Source: Mucilaginibacter sp. UBA5151 (GTDB taxonomy: Bacteria; Bacteroidota; Bacteroidia; Sphingobacteriales; Sphingobacteriaceae). Taken from it: 64,000 nt of DNA. The position numbers and the translations under genes were made by a program. A model generated the notes under the pieces. The model was not told the origin of the DNA. It searched no databases and saw only the letters and a program-made list of their open reading frames with translations. The stretch lies in the NCBI GenBank assembly GCA_002413785.1, contig DHXR01000036.1, positions 15,981 to 79,980 of the forward strand, in the 5' to 3' direction. Positions 49,784 to 59,536 of the stretch are shown piece by piece; position 1 is the stretch's first letter, and every line of letters starts with the position of its first letter.

Positions 49784-51610
49784 TTAATACTGTGGGTTTT
49801 GTTTTAATTTGCCAGCTTCAAAATCAATTTGTATTTGTGGTATTGGATAGAGCTCATTTTTACCTTTAGTAAATGTATGACCATTTAATACCGGGTTAAA
49901 TATGCGGGTATCAGCCTTAATATATGCATTTAAGACATCTGCCATATAACCTGAACCTCCTTTACCCCCATATAAACCATCATAACGCTGCAAGTCAAAG
50001 AAACGCATCCCTTCCATGCCAAATTCCAGTTTTCTTTCCATCAATACAGCCTGACGGGCATAATCCTGGCCGTTTGCAGCAAACTGGCCGCTATATAAAC
50101 CTACTTTGTAATTTGCAGCAGGTGTAGTGGTAAAACCCTTTGACGGATCGGTATTATCAACATAAGTATGCACCCACCCGGTTGGGTCGGCAGCACGCGT
50201 CCTTACTTTGTTTACATCAGCTTCTGCATCCGGCAAATCATTAGCCTCTACTTCACATTCTGCACGCCATAATATTACATCTGCGAAGCGGATCAGATTA
50301 TAGTTATTTGCAACATCCTGATTTGGATCCCAACCCTGGCCAGTATCGCTGGTAGTAGCTTGCGCAGCATGCCAAAAAACATTTTTAATTGGGTTATATG
50401 AACAAACGTCTCCGTGTGACCATGCTTCCCCGCCGCATAATGCCCAATCTAAGTATGGGATACCCCTGCGGCCTAATGTCCAGTCTATACGCGAATCCAA
50501 TGCATCTGTAGGCGGTGTAAACGGATCGGTTGGACTAAGGCCGTGGTCATTTTTCAGGTTCTGAGTATCATAAGCAGGTAAACCATTCGCGTCAGTACCA
50601 AACATCGGTAAACCATTTGCGTCAACCTTAAATGAGTTTGCTAAGCTATATGATGGATGATAAAAACTGCTGGAGCCGCTTGTATAAGTACCGCCGGGGA
50701 AGTTTAAGATATCGCCAGCGTTTCCGTTATTACCGCCTGAACCGTCATTTACTGTCATTTGCACAGCAAATACCGATTCGGGGCCATTTTTTGTAGAGGC
50801 ATTAAAATTATTTTCATAAGGCCCTAAAGCATATTTTACTCCACCTGATGTTTGGCCGTTATTAATCAAATCTGTTAAAAGCGGTAAAGCTTTTGGATAT
50901 TGATGATCAAACATATAGGCTTTTGCTAAAAATGCTTCGGCTGCATAATAATTGGCACGGCCAATTTGCGGTTGTGTTTTAGGCAATACCGCCATTGCTG
51001 CACTGAAGTCACCTTCTATTTGTGTCCAGATGGGCCCACTGTTAGGTACATTATAATTACCATTGCCGTAAGTTATTGTTTCATCAACATAAGGAACGTT
51101 CCTCCATAATTTTGCAGCTTCCAGGTGATAAACGCCACGCAAAAAGCGCGCTTCAGCTGTAACCTCGGCTGCGTATGCCGCAGACACCGAACCATCTTTA
51201 ACTAAAGGAAGTTCTCTTATCACATCATTTGCCCGCTGAATACTGTTATAAACGATCTCCCATTTGCCTTCAAGATATTCATTCGATGCGTCAACAGAGT
51301 GGTTCTCAATCGGAGATGCCGGTGGTTGATCGGTAGTGTTTGAGCCTTTGTAGGCATCATCTGAACCAATACCGCCAAAAGTCCAGTTATCAATAGAACC
51401 ATCCCATGAGCTAAACTTTGAGGTGTTAGTCCAACCATCCAACATGGAGTAGGCCCCGATTAGCAAACCGTCAACACCCGCTTTATTAGCGAGTACTGCG
51501 TTGCTTAGTGACCCGACAGGTTGTATATCGAGGAATTTCTTACATGAATACGTTAAAGTAAGAAAAATCAGCGAACCTATGGCAATGAATTTACTATAAG
51601 ATTTTTTCAT
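49784..51610 (-). CDS. SusD/RagB family outer-membrane lipoprotein
   Basis: A 608-residue surface lipoprotein (MKKSYSKFIAIGSLIFLTLTYSCKKFLDIQPVG; lipobox Cys23) that forms the lid on the SusC-type transporter and binds the substrate. Typical features are the N-terminal TPR-like helices (ADVILWRAECEVEANDLPDAEADVNKVRTRA near 460-490), RQAVLMERKLEFGMEGMRFFDLQRY and the closing ELYPIPQIQIDFEAGKLKQNPQY. Translated 41 bases after SusC in one operon. The substrate cannot be read from sequence. Confidence 0.96.
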   Translation of the reverse strand: MKKSYSKFIAIGSLIFLTLTYSCKKFLDIQPVGSLSNAVLANKAGVDGLLIGAYSMLDGWTNTSKFSSWDGSIDNWTFGGIGSDDAYKGSNTTDQPPASPIENHSVDASNEYLEGKWEIVYNSIQRANDVIRELPLVKDGSVSAAYAAEVTAEARFLRGVYHLEAAKLWRNVPYVDETITYGNGNYNVPNSGPIWTQIEGDFSAAMAVLPKTQPQIGRANYYAAEAFLAKAYMFDHQYPKALPLLTDLINNGQTSGGVKYALGPYENNFNASTKNGPESVFAVQMTVNDGSGGNNGNAGDILNFPGGTYTSGSSSFYHPSYSLANSFKVDANGLPMFGTDANGLPAYDTQNLKNDHGLSPTDPFTPPTDALDSRIDWTLGRRGIPYLDWALCGGEAWSHGDVCSYNPIKNVFWHAAQATTSDTGQGWDPNQDVANNYNLIRFADVILWRAECEVEANDLPDAEADVNKVRTRAADPTGWVHTYVDNTDPSKGFTTTPAANYKVGLYSGQFAANGQDYARQAVLMERKLEFGMEGMRFFDLQRYDGLYGGKGGSGYMADVLNAYIKADTRIFNPVLNGHTFTKGKNELYPIPQIQIDFEAGKLKQNPQY

Positions 51611-51651
51611 GACGCTATAATTTTTTAATATTTATTAATAATAATTAATAA

Positions 51652-54600
51652 TTAAAATGTTAAGTTAACACCTAAAATATACTGTTTTTGGTTATTTGGA
51701 TAGGCACCATAATCAATACCAAAAGCGGCGCTTTGATTACCATCATTAAGATTATTGACAGAAGGCACCAATTCAGGATCCAAACCTGAATATTTGGTAA
51801 TGGTAAATAAATTGGTACCCTGCGCATAAATATGCAGTTTATCAAAACCAATCCGCTTAAGCGCTGAAGGATCAAATGTATAACCTATTTGTAACACACG
51901 GCATTTCAAGAATGAACCGTTCTCAACATAATAAGAGCTGATGGTGCTTGAACCCATAGCCTGAGCGTAAGCTGCTGAAGGTAAGGTTGCACCCGGATTT
52001 GTTACAACACCGTTTGAAACTATAGCTGAATTGTTCAACAGGTCAAGGCTTTTACCCCCTTGAAATGTGCTGTAAAAATCTGTCCAGTATTTTACGTAAT
52101 TAAAATCCTTATTCCCTGATGAACCGTACAGTACCATTGTGAAATCAAATCTTTTGTAAGTAGCATTCAGGTTTAAACCATACGTGAATTTAGGATTCGG
52201 ATTGCCAATATCAGTACGGTCATTGGCATCGATTTTTCCGTCGCCATTAGCATCCTGATATATAAAGGAACCAGGGAGAGCGCCTGAATAACCCGGCAGG
52301 CTTGACACCTGAGAAGCATTTTGATAAATTCCAACTACTTTATATCCATAAAACTCGCCTATAGGGTCGCCAACCTTTTCTCTTACTATATTATTATCAC
52401 GTGAGCTGGCCACGGTAAACGAGCCGCTCGGCAGACTGGTAATTATGTTATGATAAGTAGTAATGTTAGCGCCAATGCTAAAGCTAATATCGTTGTTTAC
52501 CCTGCCATGATAAGTAGCCGCGATATCAAAACCCTTGTTTTGTACATCGCCAACATTTACATAAGGAGCGCTCGCGCCGCCAACTGTTGCCGCAAGCGGC
52601 AACTGGAACAATAAACCGCTGATAGATTTTTTATAGTATTCAACGTTCAAATCCAAATGGTTAAATAAAGTAGCGTCAAAAGCAACGTTCAGTATCTTGT
52701 CTGTTTCCCAGGTAGTTTTTGGGTTACCTATACTTGACTGATAAAAGCCCTGCGTAATGGAATTAGAACTCCCGGTGATACCATAATAAGAAGCTCCCGT
52801 GCCCGAAGAAGATTGTGAATAAGCATTAGAACCGCCAATGTTGCTATTATTACCTGCCAATCCATAACTGCCGCGCAGTTTAAGATCGTTTATCCAGCTA
52901 ACACCCTTCAGAAAATCTTCCTGGGATATACGCCATGCCAATGACACTGAAGGGAAAGTACCCCATTGCCTGCCAGGATAAAATGCTGAATATCCGTCAC
53001 GGCGTAAGGTAGCACCTAAAATATATTTGTCATTATAGGAATAGTCTAAACGGCCAAATACGGATTCGGTTGAATATGGCTGAAAGATATAACTAACAGG
53101 AAGATCATTAGCGGTACCATATTGTATCTGTAAATAATTAGGATCCATAGAAAAGTAACTGGTTCCGTTACCCTGTATCTGTCTGCCGCTGGATGCCTTT
53201 TGTTCATAACCTGCAAATACCTGTACCTTGTGCTTGCCAAATGTCTGGTGATAAAGGATTGTATTTGTCCAGTTATAATTGCTTGTGTAAAGAGAGCCCT
53301 CATAAGCCGAGTTAACAATAGAATGACCTTCAGCATTCTCATACGGATTATAGCCGAGGCCATAATAATAATTATTATTAACATTACCGCCAATGCTGGT
53401 GCGCACAGTAAAATACTTGGCAATGTCAGCCTCAGCAAATATATTACCCTGTATATTCCAATAACGGCTATAATTGTTTACTGTCCTGGCTTGGATTGCT
53501 ACTGGGTTAGCACCAATTCCCACTATTTTACCGGCGGGGGCATCATAACCGCCGCCATAATTACCTGCTATATCATACACAGGTATTATTGGCATTTCAC
53601 GATAGGTGTATGATATGGCGTTGCCTTCACTCTGGTTATTGTAACTACTGCCACCATTATTATCTCTGTAATAAATATAACCATTTTCGCCAAAGCGTAT
53701 ATGGTCTTTTATATTAAAATTGGTATTCAAACGGGCTGTATACCTTTTTTCATAGGTATCAATCAAAGTACCTTGCTGATTTACATAATTTAAGGAAAAC
53801 AGATAGGTGCTTTTATCGCTGCCTCCGCTTGCTGTTAGCGTATGCTGCTGCTCAGGCGCCGCTTTGAAAATTTCATGGAACCAATCAGTACCCTGCTGGT
53901 TAAATTTTTGTACCAGGAAATCATTACCAGGGTTAGACGCGTCAAAGTGGTAATATTTGGTTATGGAAGGATCAGTGGTACTACCGGCTGAGCCGAAACT
54001 CCCTGCAGCTGAACCACCCTGGTAACCATAAGTAGGAAGCGAACCGGGGCCACCGGGATATAAAAATTCAGTGGGTTGATCGTTAGCTAAAAAAGCAAGC
54101 TGTGACTGCTGTGTTGGATTAAGCAGATGCCAAACATTACCACCTAATGGTTGCTGGGTGCCATAATAGCCATCATAGTTGATAGTGGGTTTACCGCTTT
54201 TACCTTTTTTAGTAGTAATTACTATTACACCATTACCGCCGGAAATACCATAGATAGCTGCCGCGCCCGCATCCTTTAACACACTGATACTTTCAATGTC
54301 GCTGGGATTAATCTGTGACATGCTATTGATTTGAACACCATCAATAACATACAGCGGAGAGCTATTGCCAAAGTTTGAAATACCGCGAATAAATACGGTA
54401 CTTGAGGCACCCGGAGCGCCCTGGTTAATTACAGTAACACCTGCAGCCTGTCCCTGTAACAATTGCTCAGAACTGGTAGCCGGTATTTTTGTTGCATCAC
54501 CAACATTTACTATCGCCACTGAACCCGAGATGTCTTTTTTACGCTGGGTGGTGTAACCTGTTACAACAACTTCATTTAAGGATTTAGCGTCAGTTTCCAG

Positions 54601-55203
54601 GCTTACATTAATTGTATTCTGATTATTTACTGGAATCTCCTGCGAAACATATCCAATATAACTAAAAATAAGAATTGAAGTTGGAGGGACACTAATGGAG
54701 AACTTTCCATCTGTATCGGTAACAGTGCCCAATGAAGTCCCTTTAACCTGGATACTTACACCTGGCAGCGTTACATCTTTTGAATCAGTGACCTGTCCTC
54801 TCACCAGTATATTAGCAGATTCATCAATCCGTAAAGTTAAAGGAGTTACAGTTATCAGTCCATTCTCATGAACGCTGTACTTAAGATTCGCTACCTTAAT
54901 AATTTTATCAAGTACATCAATTACTGGAGTATTTTCAGCTTTAATAGTAATCAATGTATTAGGAATATCTTCTTCAATAAAAAGTATCCTTATATTGCCC
55001 TTTTTCTCAAGAACTGAGAATGCCTCTTTTAATGGTACATTTTTTAAATCTAAATTAATTTTAACATTCTGGGAATAACTATTTGCTGAAACTTTAATAC
55101 AAATTAAAAAAGTTAAAATAAAAGTCCAGTTGAGCATTAAAATGAAATTATTGGGGCATAAAATGGCAAATAGAACTTTTTTGAATAGTTCATTTTTTTT
55201 CAT
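51652..55203 (-). CDS. SusC/RagA family TonB-dependent transporter with STN domain
   Basis: A 1183-residue outer-membrane transporter. The order is: N-terminal membrane/signal part with TFILTFLICIKVSANSYSQ, STN domain at about 55-115 (LDLKNVPLKEAFSVLEKKGNIRILF), CarboxypepD_reg-like domain at about 127-215 (VRGQVTDSKDVTLPGVSIQVKG), plug at about 220-335 (VVVTGYTTQRKKDISGSVA, GQAAGVTVINQGAPGASSTVFIRG, VLKDAGAAAIYG), then the barrel (about 340-1183) ending LGVNLTF. The STN domain links it to the FecR anti-sigma factor encoded directly upstream, so it is also a signal transducer. Operon with SusD and the quinoprotein dehydrogenase. Confidence 0.97.
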   Translation of the reverse strand: MKKNELFKKVLFAILCPNNFILMLNWTFILTFLICIKVSANSYSQNVKINLDLKNVPLKEAFSVLEKKGNIRILFIEEDIPNTLITIKAENTPVIDVLDKIIKVANLKYSVHENGLITVTPLTLRIDESANILVRGQVTDSKDVTLPGVSIQVKGTSLGTVTDTDGKFSISVPPTSILIFSYIGYVSQEIPVNNQNTINVSLETDAKSLNEVVVTGYTTQRKKDISGSVAIVNVGDATKIPATSSEQLLQGQAAGVTVINQGAPGASSTVFIRGISNFGNSSPLYVIDGVQINSMSQINPSDIESISVLKDAGAAAIYGISGGNGVIVITTKKGKSGKPTINYDGYYGTQQPLGGNVWHLLNPTQQSQLAFLANDQPTEFLYPGGPGSLPTYGYQGGSAAGSFGSAGSTTDPSITKYYHFDASNPGNDFLVQKFNQQGTDWFHEIFKAAPEQQHTLTASGGSDKSTYLFSLNYVNQQGTLIDTYEKRYTARLNTNFNIKDHIRFGENGYIYYRDNNGGSSYNNQSEGNAISYTYREMPIIPVYDIAGNYGGGYDAPAGKIVGIGANPVAIQARTVNNYSRYWNIQGNIFAEADIAKYFTVRTSIGGNVNNNYYYGLGYNPYENAEGHSIVNSAYEGSLYTSNYNWTNTILYHQTFGKHKVQVFAGYEQKASSGRQIQGNGTSYFSMDPNYLQIQYGTANDLPVSYIFQPYSTESVFGRLDYSYNDKYILGATLRRDGYSAFYPGRQWGTFPSVSLAWRISQEDFLKGVSWINDLKLRGSYGLAGNNSNIGGSNAYSQSSSGTGASYYGITGSSNSITQGFYQSSIGNPKTTWETDKILNVAFDATLFNHLDLNVEYYKKSISGLLFQLPLAATVGGASAPYVNVGDVQNKGFDIAATYHGRVNNDISFSIGANITTYHNIITSLPSGSFTVASSRDNNIVREKVGDPIGEFYGYKVVGIYQNASQVSSLPGYSGALPGSFIYQDANGDGKIDANDRTDIGNPNPKFTYGLNLNATYKRFDFTMVLYGSSGNKDFNYVKYWTDFYSTFQGGKSLDLLNNSAIVSNGVVTNPGATLPSAAYAQAMGSSTISSYYVENGSFLKCRVLQIGYTFDPSALKRIGFDKLHIYAQGTNLFTITKYSGLDPELVPSVNNLNDGNQSAAFGIDYGAYPNNQKQYILGVNLTF

Positions 55204-55263
55204 AATTTTGGAGTTTACGTTTAAAAATTGGATTTAGCAGTACTCATACTGCTTCTGAAGATG

Positions 55264-55295
55264 AAAGGCAGGGATGTTGGCGCATACCTGCCTTT
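55264..55295. promoter_or_regulatory. Hairpin between FecR and SusC genes
   Basis: AAAGGCAGG (55264-55272) and CCTGCCTTT (55287-55295) form a perfect 9-bp stem in the gap between the FecR stop and the SusC start. On the minus strand, the sense strand here, only a short U-tract follows; the strong T-run is on the other side. It may partly attenuate read-through or protect the downstream mRNA. Confidence 0.5.
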
Positions 55296-55298
55296 TTT

Positions 55299-56390
55299 TT
55301 AGTAAATTTTTACGTCATGGTCGATTAGTTTAAAGTTAAATGGTTTAATTAGTTTCATTGCATTTAAGGCCTGGTCGATATTTTCATTGGTGAAAATACC
55401 TGTAAAATGGTATTTCATTGTGCTTTGGTTATCAACGGTAATGTGCACATTGAACCAGCGCTCCAATTTTGGAATTAATTCTGACAAAGATTCATTTTGA
55501 AAGACTAGCTTATTTTCTTTCCACGAGGTTTCTGCAATGTATTCTTCACCTCCGACTTTGACAGGTGATACATTTTCAAGCTTTAAAGTAACATCCTGCA
55601 ACGCTTTGATTTCTTCATTATTTTTAGGATTCTTTTTATTATCAATTAATGCAAATCTTTCAGAAGGCTTAAGTATAATTTTTTGTTGCGAAAAGTTATT
55701 AACTGAAAGCTCTATTGATCCTCTTATAAGCGTAGTGGTTGACTTCATATCATTAGGATAAGCCTCAACATTGAATGCTGTACCTATGACCCTAATAGTA
55801 ATCTTATCCGTATGCACAACAAATGGATGTTTTTTATCATGTACAACATCAAAAAAAGCTTCTCCGACCAAGTTTACTTCGCGTTGGTTTTTATTAAGCA
55901 TTCCTCCATCAAAAGATATTTTACTTTCTGAGTTTAACCAAACATGAGTGCCGTCAGGCAAGCAAATTTGTTTACGGATTCCTTTACCGGCAATTATTGT
56001 TGTGTATTGTATAACATTGGCATCCCTCCTTATCTTAATCAAGATAAAGCTTACTATTGTTATAACCGACAATAATAATAAAAGAGAATACTTTAATTTC
56101 TTGTTTTCAAAAAGATTTCTGTAATCAAGTTGCCTTTTTTCTTCAGCATCTTCAATGCTAAATTCTAATTCCCCAGAGAATCTTAATTTATGCCTGTTAT
56201 ACTGTTCTTCAAGATATTCTGTTTCATTTATATCTATTTTAGCTGGTAACCAAAGTTGTTTTAAAAATTCATCATAATAGACAGAATCAGGATGCCGATG
56301 AAGTAACTCCTTCAGCTCCTCCAACTCATTTAAACTCGCTTCTCCTGCAAACTTTCTGGTTAATAATTCTATTATTCTTTTTTCTTCCAT
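55299..56390 (-). CDS. FecR family anti-sigma factor
   Basis: Starting at 56390 (MEEKRIIELLTRKFAGEASLNELEELKELL) gives 363 residues; the in-frame ATG at 56405 adds five. The N-terminal cytoplasmic anti-sigma domain (residues 1-85), one membrane segment (about 105-122, YSLLLLLSVITIVSFILI) and a periplasmic FecR domain (GKGIRKQICLPDGTHVWLNSESKISF ... VNLVGEAFFDVVHDKKHPFVVHT ... VIGTAFNVEAYP) are in the usual order. The C-terminal DUF4974 domain (NESLSELIPKLERWFNVHI ... YHFTGIFTNENIDQALNAM) contacts the STN domain of SusC. It keeps the sigma factor encoded upstream inactive until SusC signals. Confidence 0.96.
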   Translation of the reverse strand: MEEKRIIELLTRKFAGEASLNELEELKELLHRHPDSVYYDEFLKQLWLPAKIDINETEYLEEQYNRHKLRFSGELEFSIEDAEEKRQLDYRNLFENKKLKYSLLLLLSVITIVSFILIKIRRDANVIQYTTIIAGKGIRKQICLPDGTHVWLNSESKISFDGGMLNKNQREVNLVGEAFFDVVHDKKHPFVVHTDKITIRVIGTAFNVEAYPNDMKSTTTLIRGSIELSVNNFSQQKIILKPSERFALIDNKKNPKNNEEIKALQDVTLKLENVSPVKVGGEEYIAETSWKENKLVFQNESLSELIPKLERWFNVHITVDNQSTMKYHFTGIFTNENIDQALNAMKLIKPFNFKLIDHDVKIY

Positions 56391-56481
56391 AAAAGATATG
56401 CACAAATAAGTTCTCTTTTTATAAAGACAATAATAAATGCAGAACTCCCTAGTCTTAGGAAAAATAAAAAGTAGTTTCTGT

Positions 56482-57048
56482 TTAATTCAGGTTGAATTCT
56501 ACTTTTAAAGCTGAGGTTATTTTTTTTATTGCAGTTACAAGGTGGGCATCCACTGTTTTTATAGATATATTTAGTATTTCTGCAGTCTCCTTATAACTTA
56601 GACCATCTTCTTTAACCAGTTTGAATACCAGCTTACATCTGTTGGGTAAAGATTGTATGATAAACTCCAGTTTATTTTTGATTTCTTTGTTTATTAATAT
56701 TTGTTCAGGTGAGTGCGTATCTAAAAATAATTCAATTTGAATATCGTCTAAAGATATAAATTCACGTTTAGATTGTTGTTTTATAATATTCAATGAAATA
56801 TTACGCGCCATAATTAGAGCATATACTTTAATGTTTTTTATATCTGAAAGTTGTTCCTTAGCAAGCCATATCTTCATCATAACATCACTTGCAACTTCCT
56901 CCGCCAATTCCTGAGATTTTACCAATGTGTAAGAAAACTTTTTAAGAACCGGATAGAGTGACATAAATAATTGTTTATAGGCCGATTCACTATTGAAAAC
57001 AGTAATATAACGCAAAAGATCGTTTAAATCAGTAAGCTGAGAAGACAT
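56482..57048 (-). CDS. ECF RNA polymerase sigma factor (FecI/Bacteroidota type)
   Basis: A 188-residue ECF sigma factor. Region 2 lies at about 22-90 (YKQLFMSLYPVLKKFSYTLVKSQELAEEVASDVMMKIWL) and region 4 at about 125-180 (LEFIIQSLPNRCKLVFKLVKEDGLSYKETAEILNISIKTVDAHLVTAIKKI). It should transcribe the FecR-SusC-SusD-dehydrogenase genes that follow on the same strand. The first ATG is used. Seventy-six bases separate it from fecR. Confidence 0.96.
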   Translation of the reverse strand: MSSQLTDLNDLLRYITVFNSESAYKQLFMSLYPVLKKFSYTLVKSQELAEEVASDVMMKIWLAKEQLSDIKNIKVYALIMARNISLNIIKQQSKREFISLDDIQIELFLDTHSPEQILINKEIKNKLEFIIQSLPNRCKLVFKLVKEDGLSYKETAEILNISIKTVDAHLVTAIKKITSALKVEFNLN

Positions 57049-57209
57049 TAATAAAGTATAACTTATAATTGGTAAGGCAATTATAATAAAATTAAATCAT
57101 ATAATAAGACCGTTGCAGAGCGAAAAGAAACAAATAATCCCGTGACGGCACAATGCTGCAGCTTTTTTTGATGATTTTAAAAAGAACTCATCCATCATCA
57201 CGGAGACGC

Positions 57210-58382
57210 TTAGTTCTCCCTCATTTCATCAAAAAAGGGGGTTCTTTTTTCTTCAACACATTTCGCGGCATACAGGTACAAAGCAGCGCTCCAGGTTTGC
57301 CAGTCAACACCCATAACTTCACCTGTTTGGGCTTTTATCCATTCGTTGAAGCCAAATTCAAGTTTGGGATCGCTTGATAGTTTAATGAGTTTTGTTAATT
57401 CGATCAATTTTTGTTCGGCAAGTTTATATCGCTTTGCAGCAACAAGGGCGGCCACATAAAACCCGCAGATAAATGGCCAGATCCCACCGTTGTGGTAATT
57501 ACCGGGCAGGTTAAAGTCTTCATAACGTCTGATCCAGTCCGGGTCTCCAGGTTGCGTGAACGGAAAACAATTGGGCGGCAAATTAACAGCAAGGTCGCCC
57601 TTTTGCATCATATTAGCACATTCCTCTTCTATCCATGAGATAATTGCGTCCGCCCGTGAAACCGGCGCTAAGCCCGATAGGATTGCCAGGCTATTGCCCA
57701 GCAGGTCGAACCGTTCACTCGAATATACTTTGAATGACCAAAAAGCATAATATGGCTTATTTTTTACCACAAGCCCCTCATGTACGTGCTGGTGCATCCT
57801 CCCCTCTTTTATCGTAAACAGCTTCATTTCCTTCGACATCAAATTGGCTCTTTCATCCAGACCAAGTAAACGCAGATAACTGTAGGCAAGGGTATTCACA
57901 AACAGGCCATAGCCTATCACCCACTGTTCATCGCGCCAATCGCTGGTTGGCAGCTGGGCAACCATATACCTGTCGGACGGGCTTTGGTATTCCATCCATG
58001 TTAGAGATTTAATAACAGCTTCGTCCAAAAAATCATTTTCGCCGGTTAGTTTCCTGAAGATCCCAACGCCCAATAAAAATAAAGGCGTGGTGTCACTTGA
58101 CCCGCGGTCATCTTTATCATGAACAAGCGAACTAATATGCCCGTGTTCAGTCTGATTTTTTGCCAGGGTTTCCAGTACATTCCGGATGCTTTCTATCAGT
58201 TCATGATTGCCTGTAACGGCTATTCCCAATATGGAAAACATCAGGTCGCGGGTATATGGCTCGGGGTATCCCCAACCTGCAGTACGCGGCAGGCCGTGAA
58301 ATGGACCGTGGGCATTATGCAGCAATACTTCCAATGCAGCTTTTTTTGCCTCTTCTATCTCCTGCCGATCTGTTGTTTGCAT
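57210..58382 (-). CDS. GH100-like six-hairpin glycosidase, cytosolic
   Basis: A 390-residue protein without a signal peptide. Segments that match alkaline/neutral invertase-type (GH100) enzymes are GYPEPYTRDLMFSILGIA (about 38-55, the YxRD general-acid position), the SSDTTPLFLLGV segment (about 95-106), PGNYHNGGIWPFICGFYVAAL (about 310-330) and DWQTWSAALYLYAAKCV (about 360-376). GH100 enzymes hydrolyse sucrose; amylo-alpha-1,6-glucosidases share the fold, and the substrate may be another disaccharide or glycoside. It is 12 bases from the GT4 gene and part of a three-gene set with a PIG-L deacetylase. GH100 assignment is by eye. Confidence 0.7.
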   Translation of the reverse strand: MQTTDRQEIEEAKKAALEVLLHNAHGPFHGLPRTAGWGYPEPYTRDLMFSILGIAVTGNHELIESIRNVLETLAKNQTEHGHISSLVHDKDDRGSSDTTPLFLLGVGIFRKLTGENDFLDEAVIKSLTWMEYQSPSDRYMVAQLPTSDWRDEQWVIGYGLFVNTLAYSYLRLLGLDERANLMSKEMKLFTIKEGRMHQHVHEGLVVKNKPYYAFWSFKVYSSERFDLLGNSLAILSGLAPVSRADAIISWIEEECANMMQKGDLAVNLPPNCFPFTQPGDPDWIRRYEDFNLPGNYHNGGIWPFICGFYVAALVAAKRYKLAEQKLIELTKLIKLSSDPKLEFGFNEWIKAQTGEVMGVDWQTWSAALYLYAAKCVEEKRTPFFDEMREN

Positions 58383-58393
58383 AGCTTTAATAT

Positions 58394-59536
58394 TTAAGAT
58401 ATCCTCAATTTCCGGTTAATTATCTGTACAAATTGCTTTGCAACAACCCTGTAATCAAAATTTTTTACAACTCTTTCTCTGCCGGCCTTTCCCATCCTGA
58501 TCCGTAATAATGGGCGGTTCATCAGCATCAGTAAATCCTTGGCTATATCATCTACATTTGCCCTGTAATCTACCGTCCGTGGTTTTTTAAAAATTATTTC
58601 ATGATTTTTCTCATAGCCTGATTCTTCACCCAAAACCACATGATCTACCACTATTTTTTGTGCCACATTGGCCAGCAAAGCCGTTTCACCATCTACCATT
58701 GTATCAAGCATGCCCATTGCTTTCATTGATATTACCGGTTTCCCGCAAGCATTTGCTTCCACCTGCGGCATCCCAAAACCTTCCAGGCGTGAAGGGGCCG
58801 CATAAATATCGCAAGCCCCGATCAAATAAGGGATAAAATTACGGGAAGTAATACTGGTGGTGTAAATGACCCTATCCTCAATACCGAGCTGTGCGGCAAG
58901 TTCCAGGTCGGCCTGGTTTTGGAGGTCGGTTCGGGGCTGCGGCCATACTTTGCAAACATATTTCCAATCAGGCACTTTGTCTTTAATCATGGCCAGCGCC
59001 TGCATTACCTCCCGCGCGCCTTTTGATGCGGCATCGCCGCCAACCGTCAGCAGCATTAACTGATCAGGCGATACCCCAAGCGCCTCCCGCACTGCCGCAA
59101 TTTTAGGGTCATCTTTAGCATAAGGCATAAAAATATCGGTATCGCAGCCTACAGGCAGTACTTCAATGTTTTCGCCGTTGATCCCATCCCTTACATACAT
59201 TTCCTTCACCCAATTGGAGGTAACCAGGATAAGCGGAAGCGCATTAAGCACATCCTGGTAATTGGCGATGTAGCCATCGGCAACCAGCCAGGGAACCGGC
59301 TGAACGCCATATTTCTGCGGATGGAGAATAAGCTGGGGTGTATGTCCCCAATAACCAATCCCAACTACCACATCCGGCTTAAACCAACGATAGTACCATT
59401 CTTTTTCCTGTTCCGATTCACAATTAACGGCATGGGCGTCCACACCGACATCAAGCAGACCCCTGTACAACAGGTCTCCCTGGGTTGCAAGGCCGCTCGG
59501 CGATGCGGGATAATCATATAGTAATAATACTTTCAT
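58394..59536 (-). CDS. Glycosyltransferase family 4
   Basis: A GT-B fold retaining glycosyltransferase. Starting at ATG 59536 (MKVLLLYDYPASPSGLATQGDLLYRGL) gives 380 residues; the earlier ATG at 59581 adds 15 unconserved residues inside the PIG-L gene. The N-terminal domain binds the acceptor. The C-terminal domain has LLTVGGDAASKGAREVMQAL, YTTSITSRNFIPYLIGACDIYAAPSRLEGFGMPQVEANACGKPVIS with the family EX7E motif, and ends ERVVKNFDYRVVAKQFVQII. No membrane segment. Its start overlaps the end of the PIG-L gene by 23 bases, so the two are translationally coupled. It is not BshA: the acceptor domain differs. Confidence 0.9.
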   Translation of the reverse strand: MKVLLLYDYPASPSGLATQGDLLYRGLLDVGVDAHAVNCESEQEKEWYYRWFKPDVVVGIGYWGHTPQLILHPQKYGVQPVPWLVADGYIANYQDVLNALPLILVTSNWVKEMYVRDGINGENIEVLPVGCDTDIFMPYAKDDPKIAAVREALGVSPDQLMLLTVGGDAASKGAREVMQALAMIKDKVPDWKYVCKVWPQPRTDLQNQADLELAAQLGIEDRVIYTTSITSRNFIPYLIGACDIYAAPSRLEGFGMPQVEANACGKPVISMKAMGMLDTMVDGETALLANVAQKIVVDHVVLGEESGYEKNHEIIFKKPRTVDYRANVDDIAKDLLMLMNRPLLRIRMGKAGRERVVKNFDYRVVAKQFVQIINRKLRIS

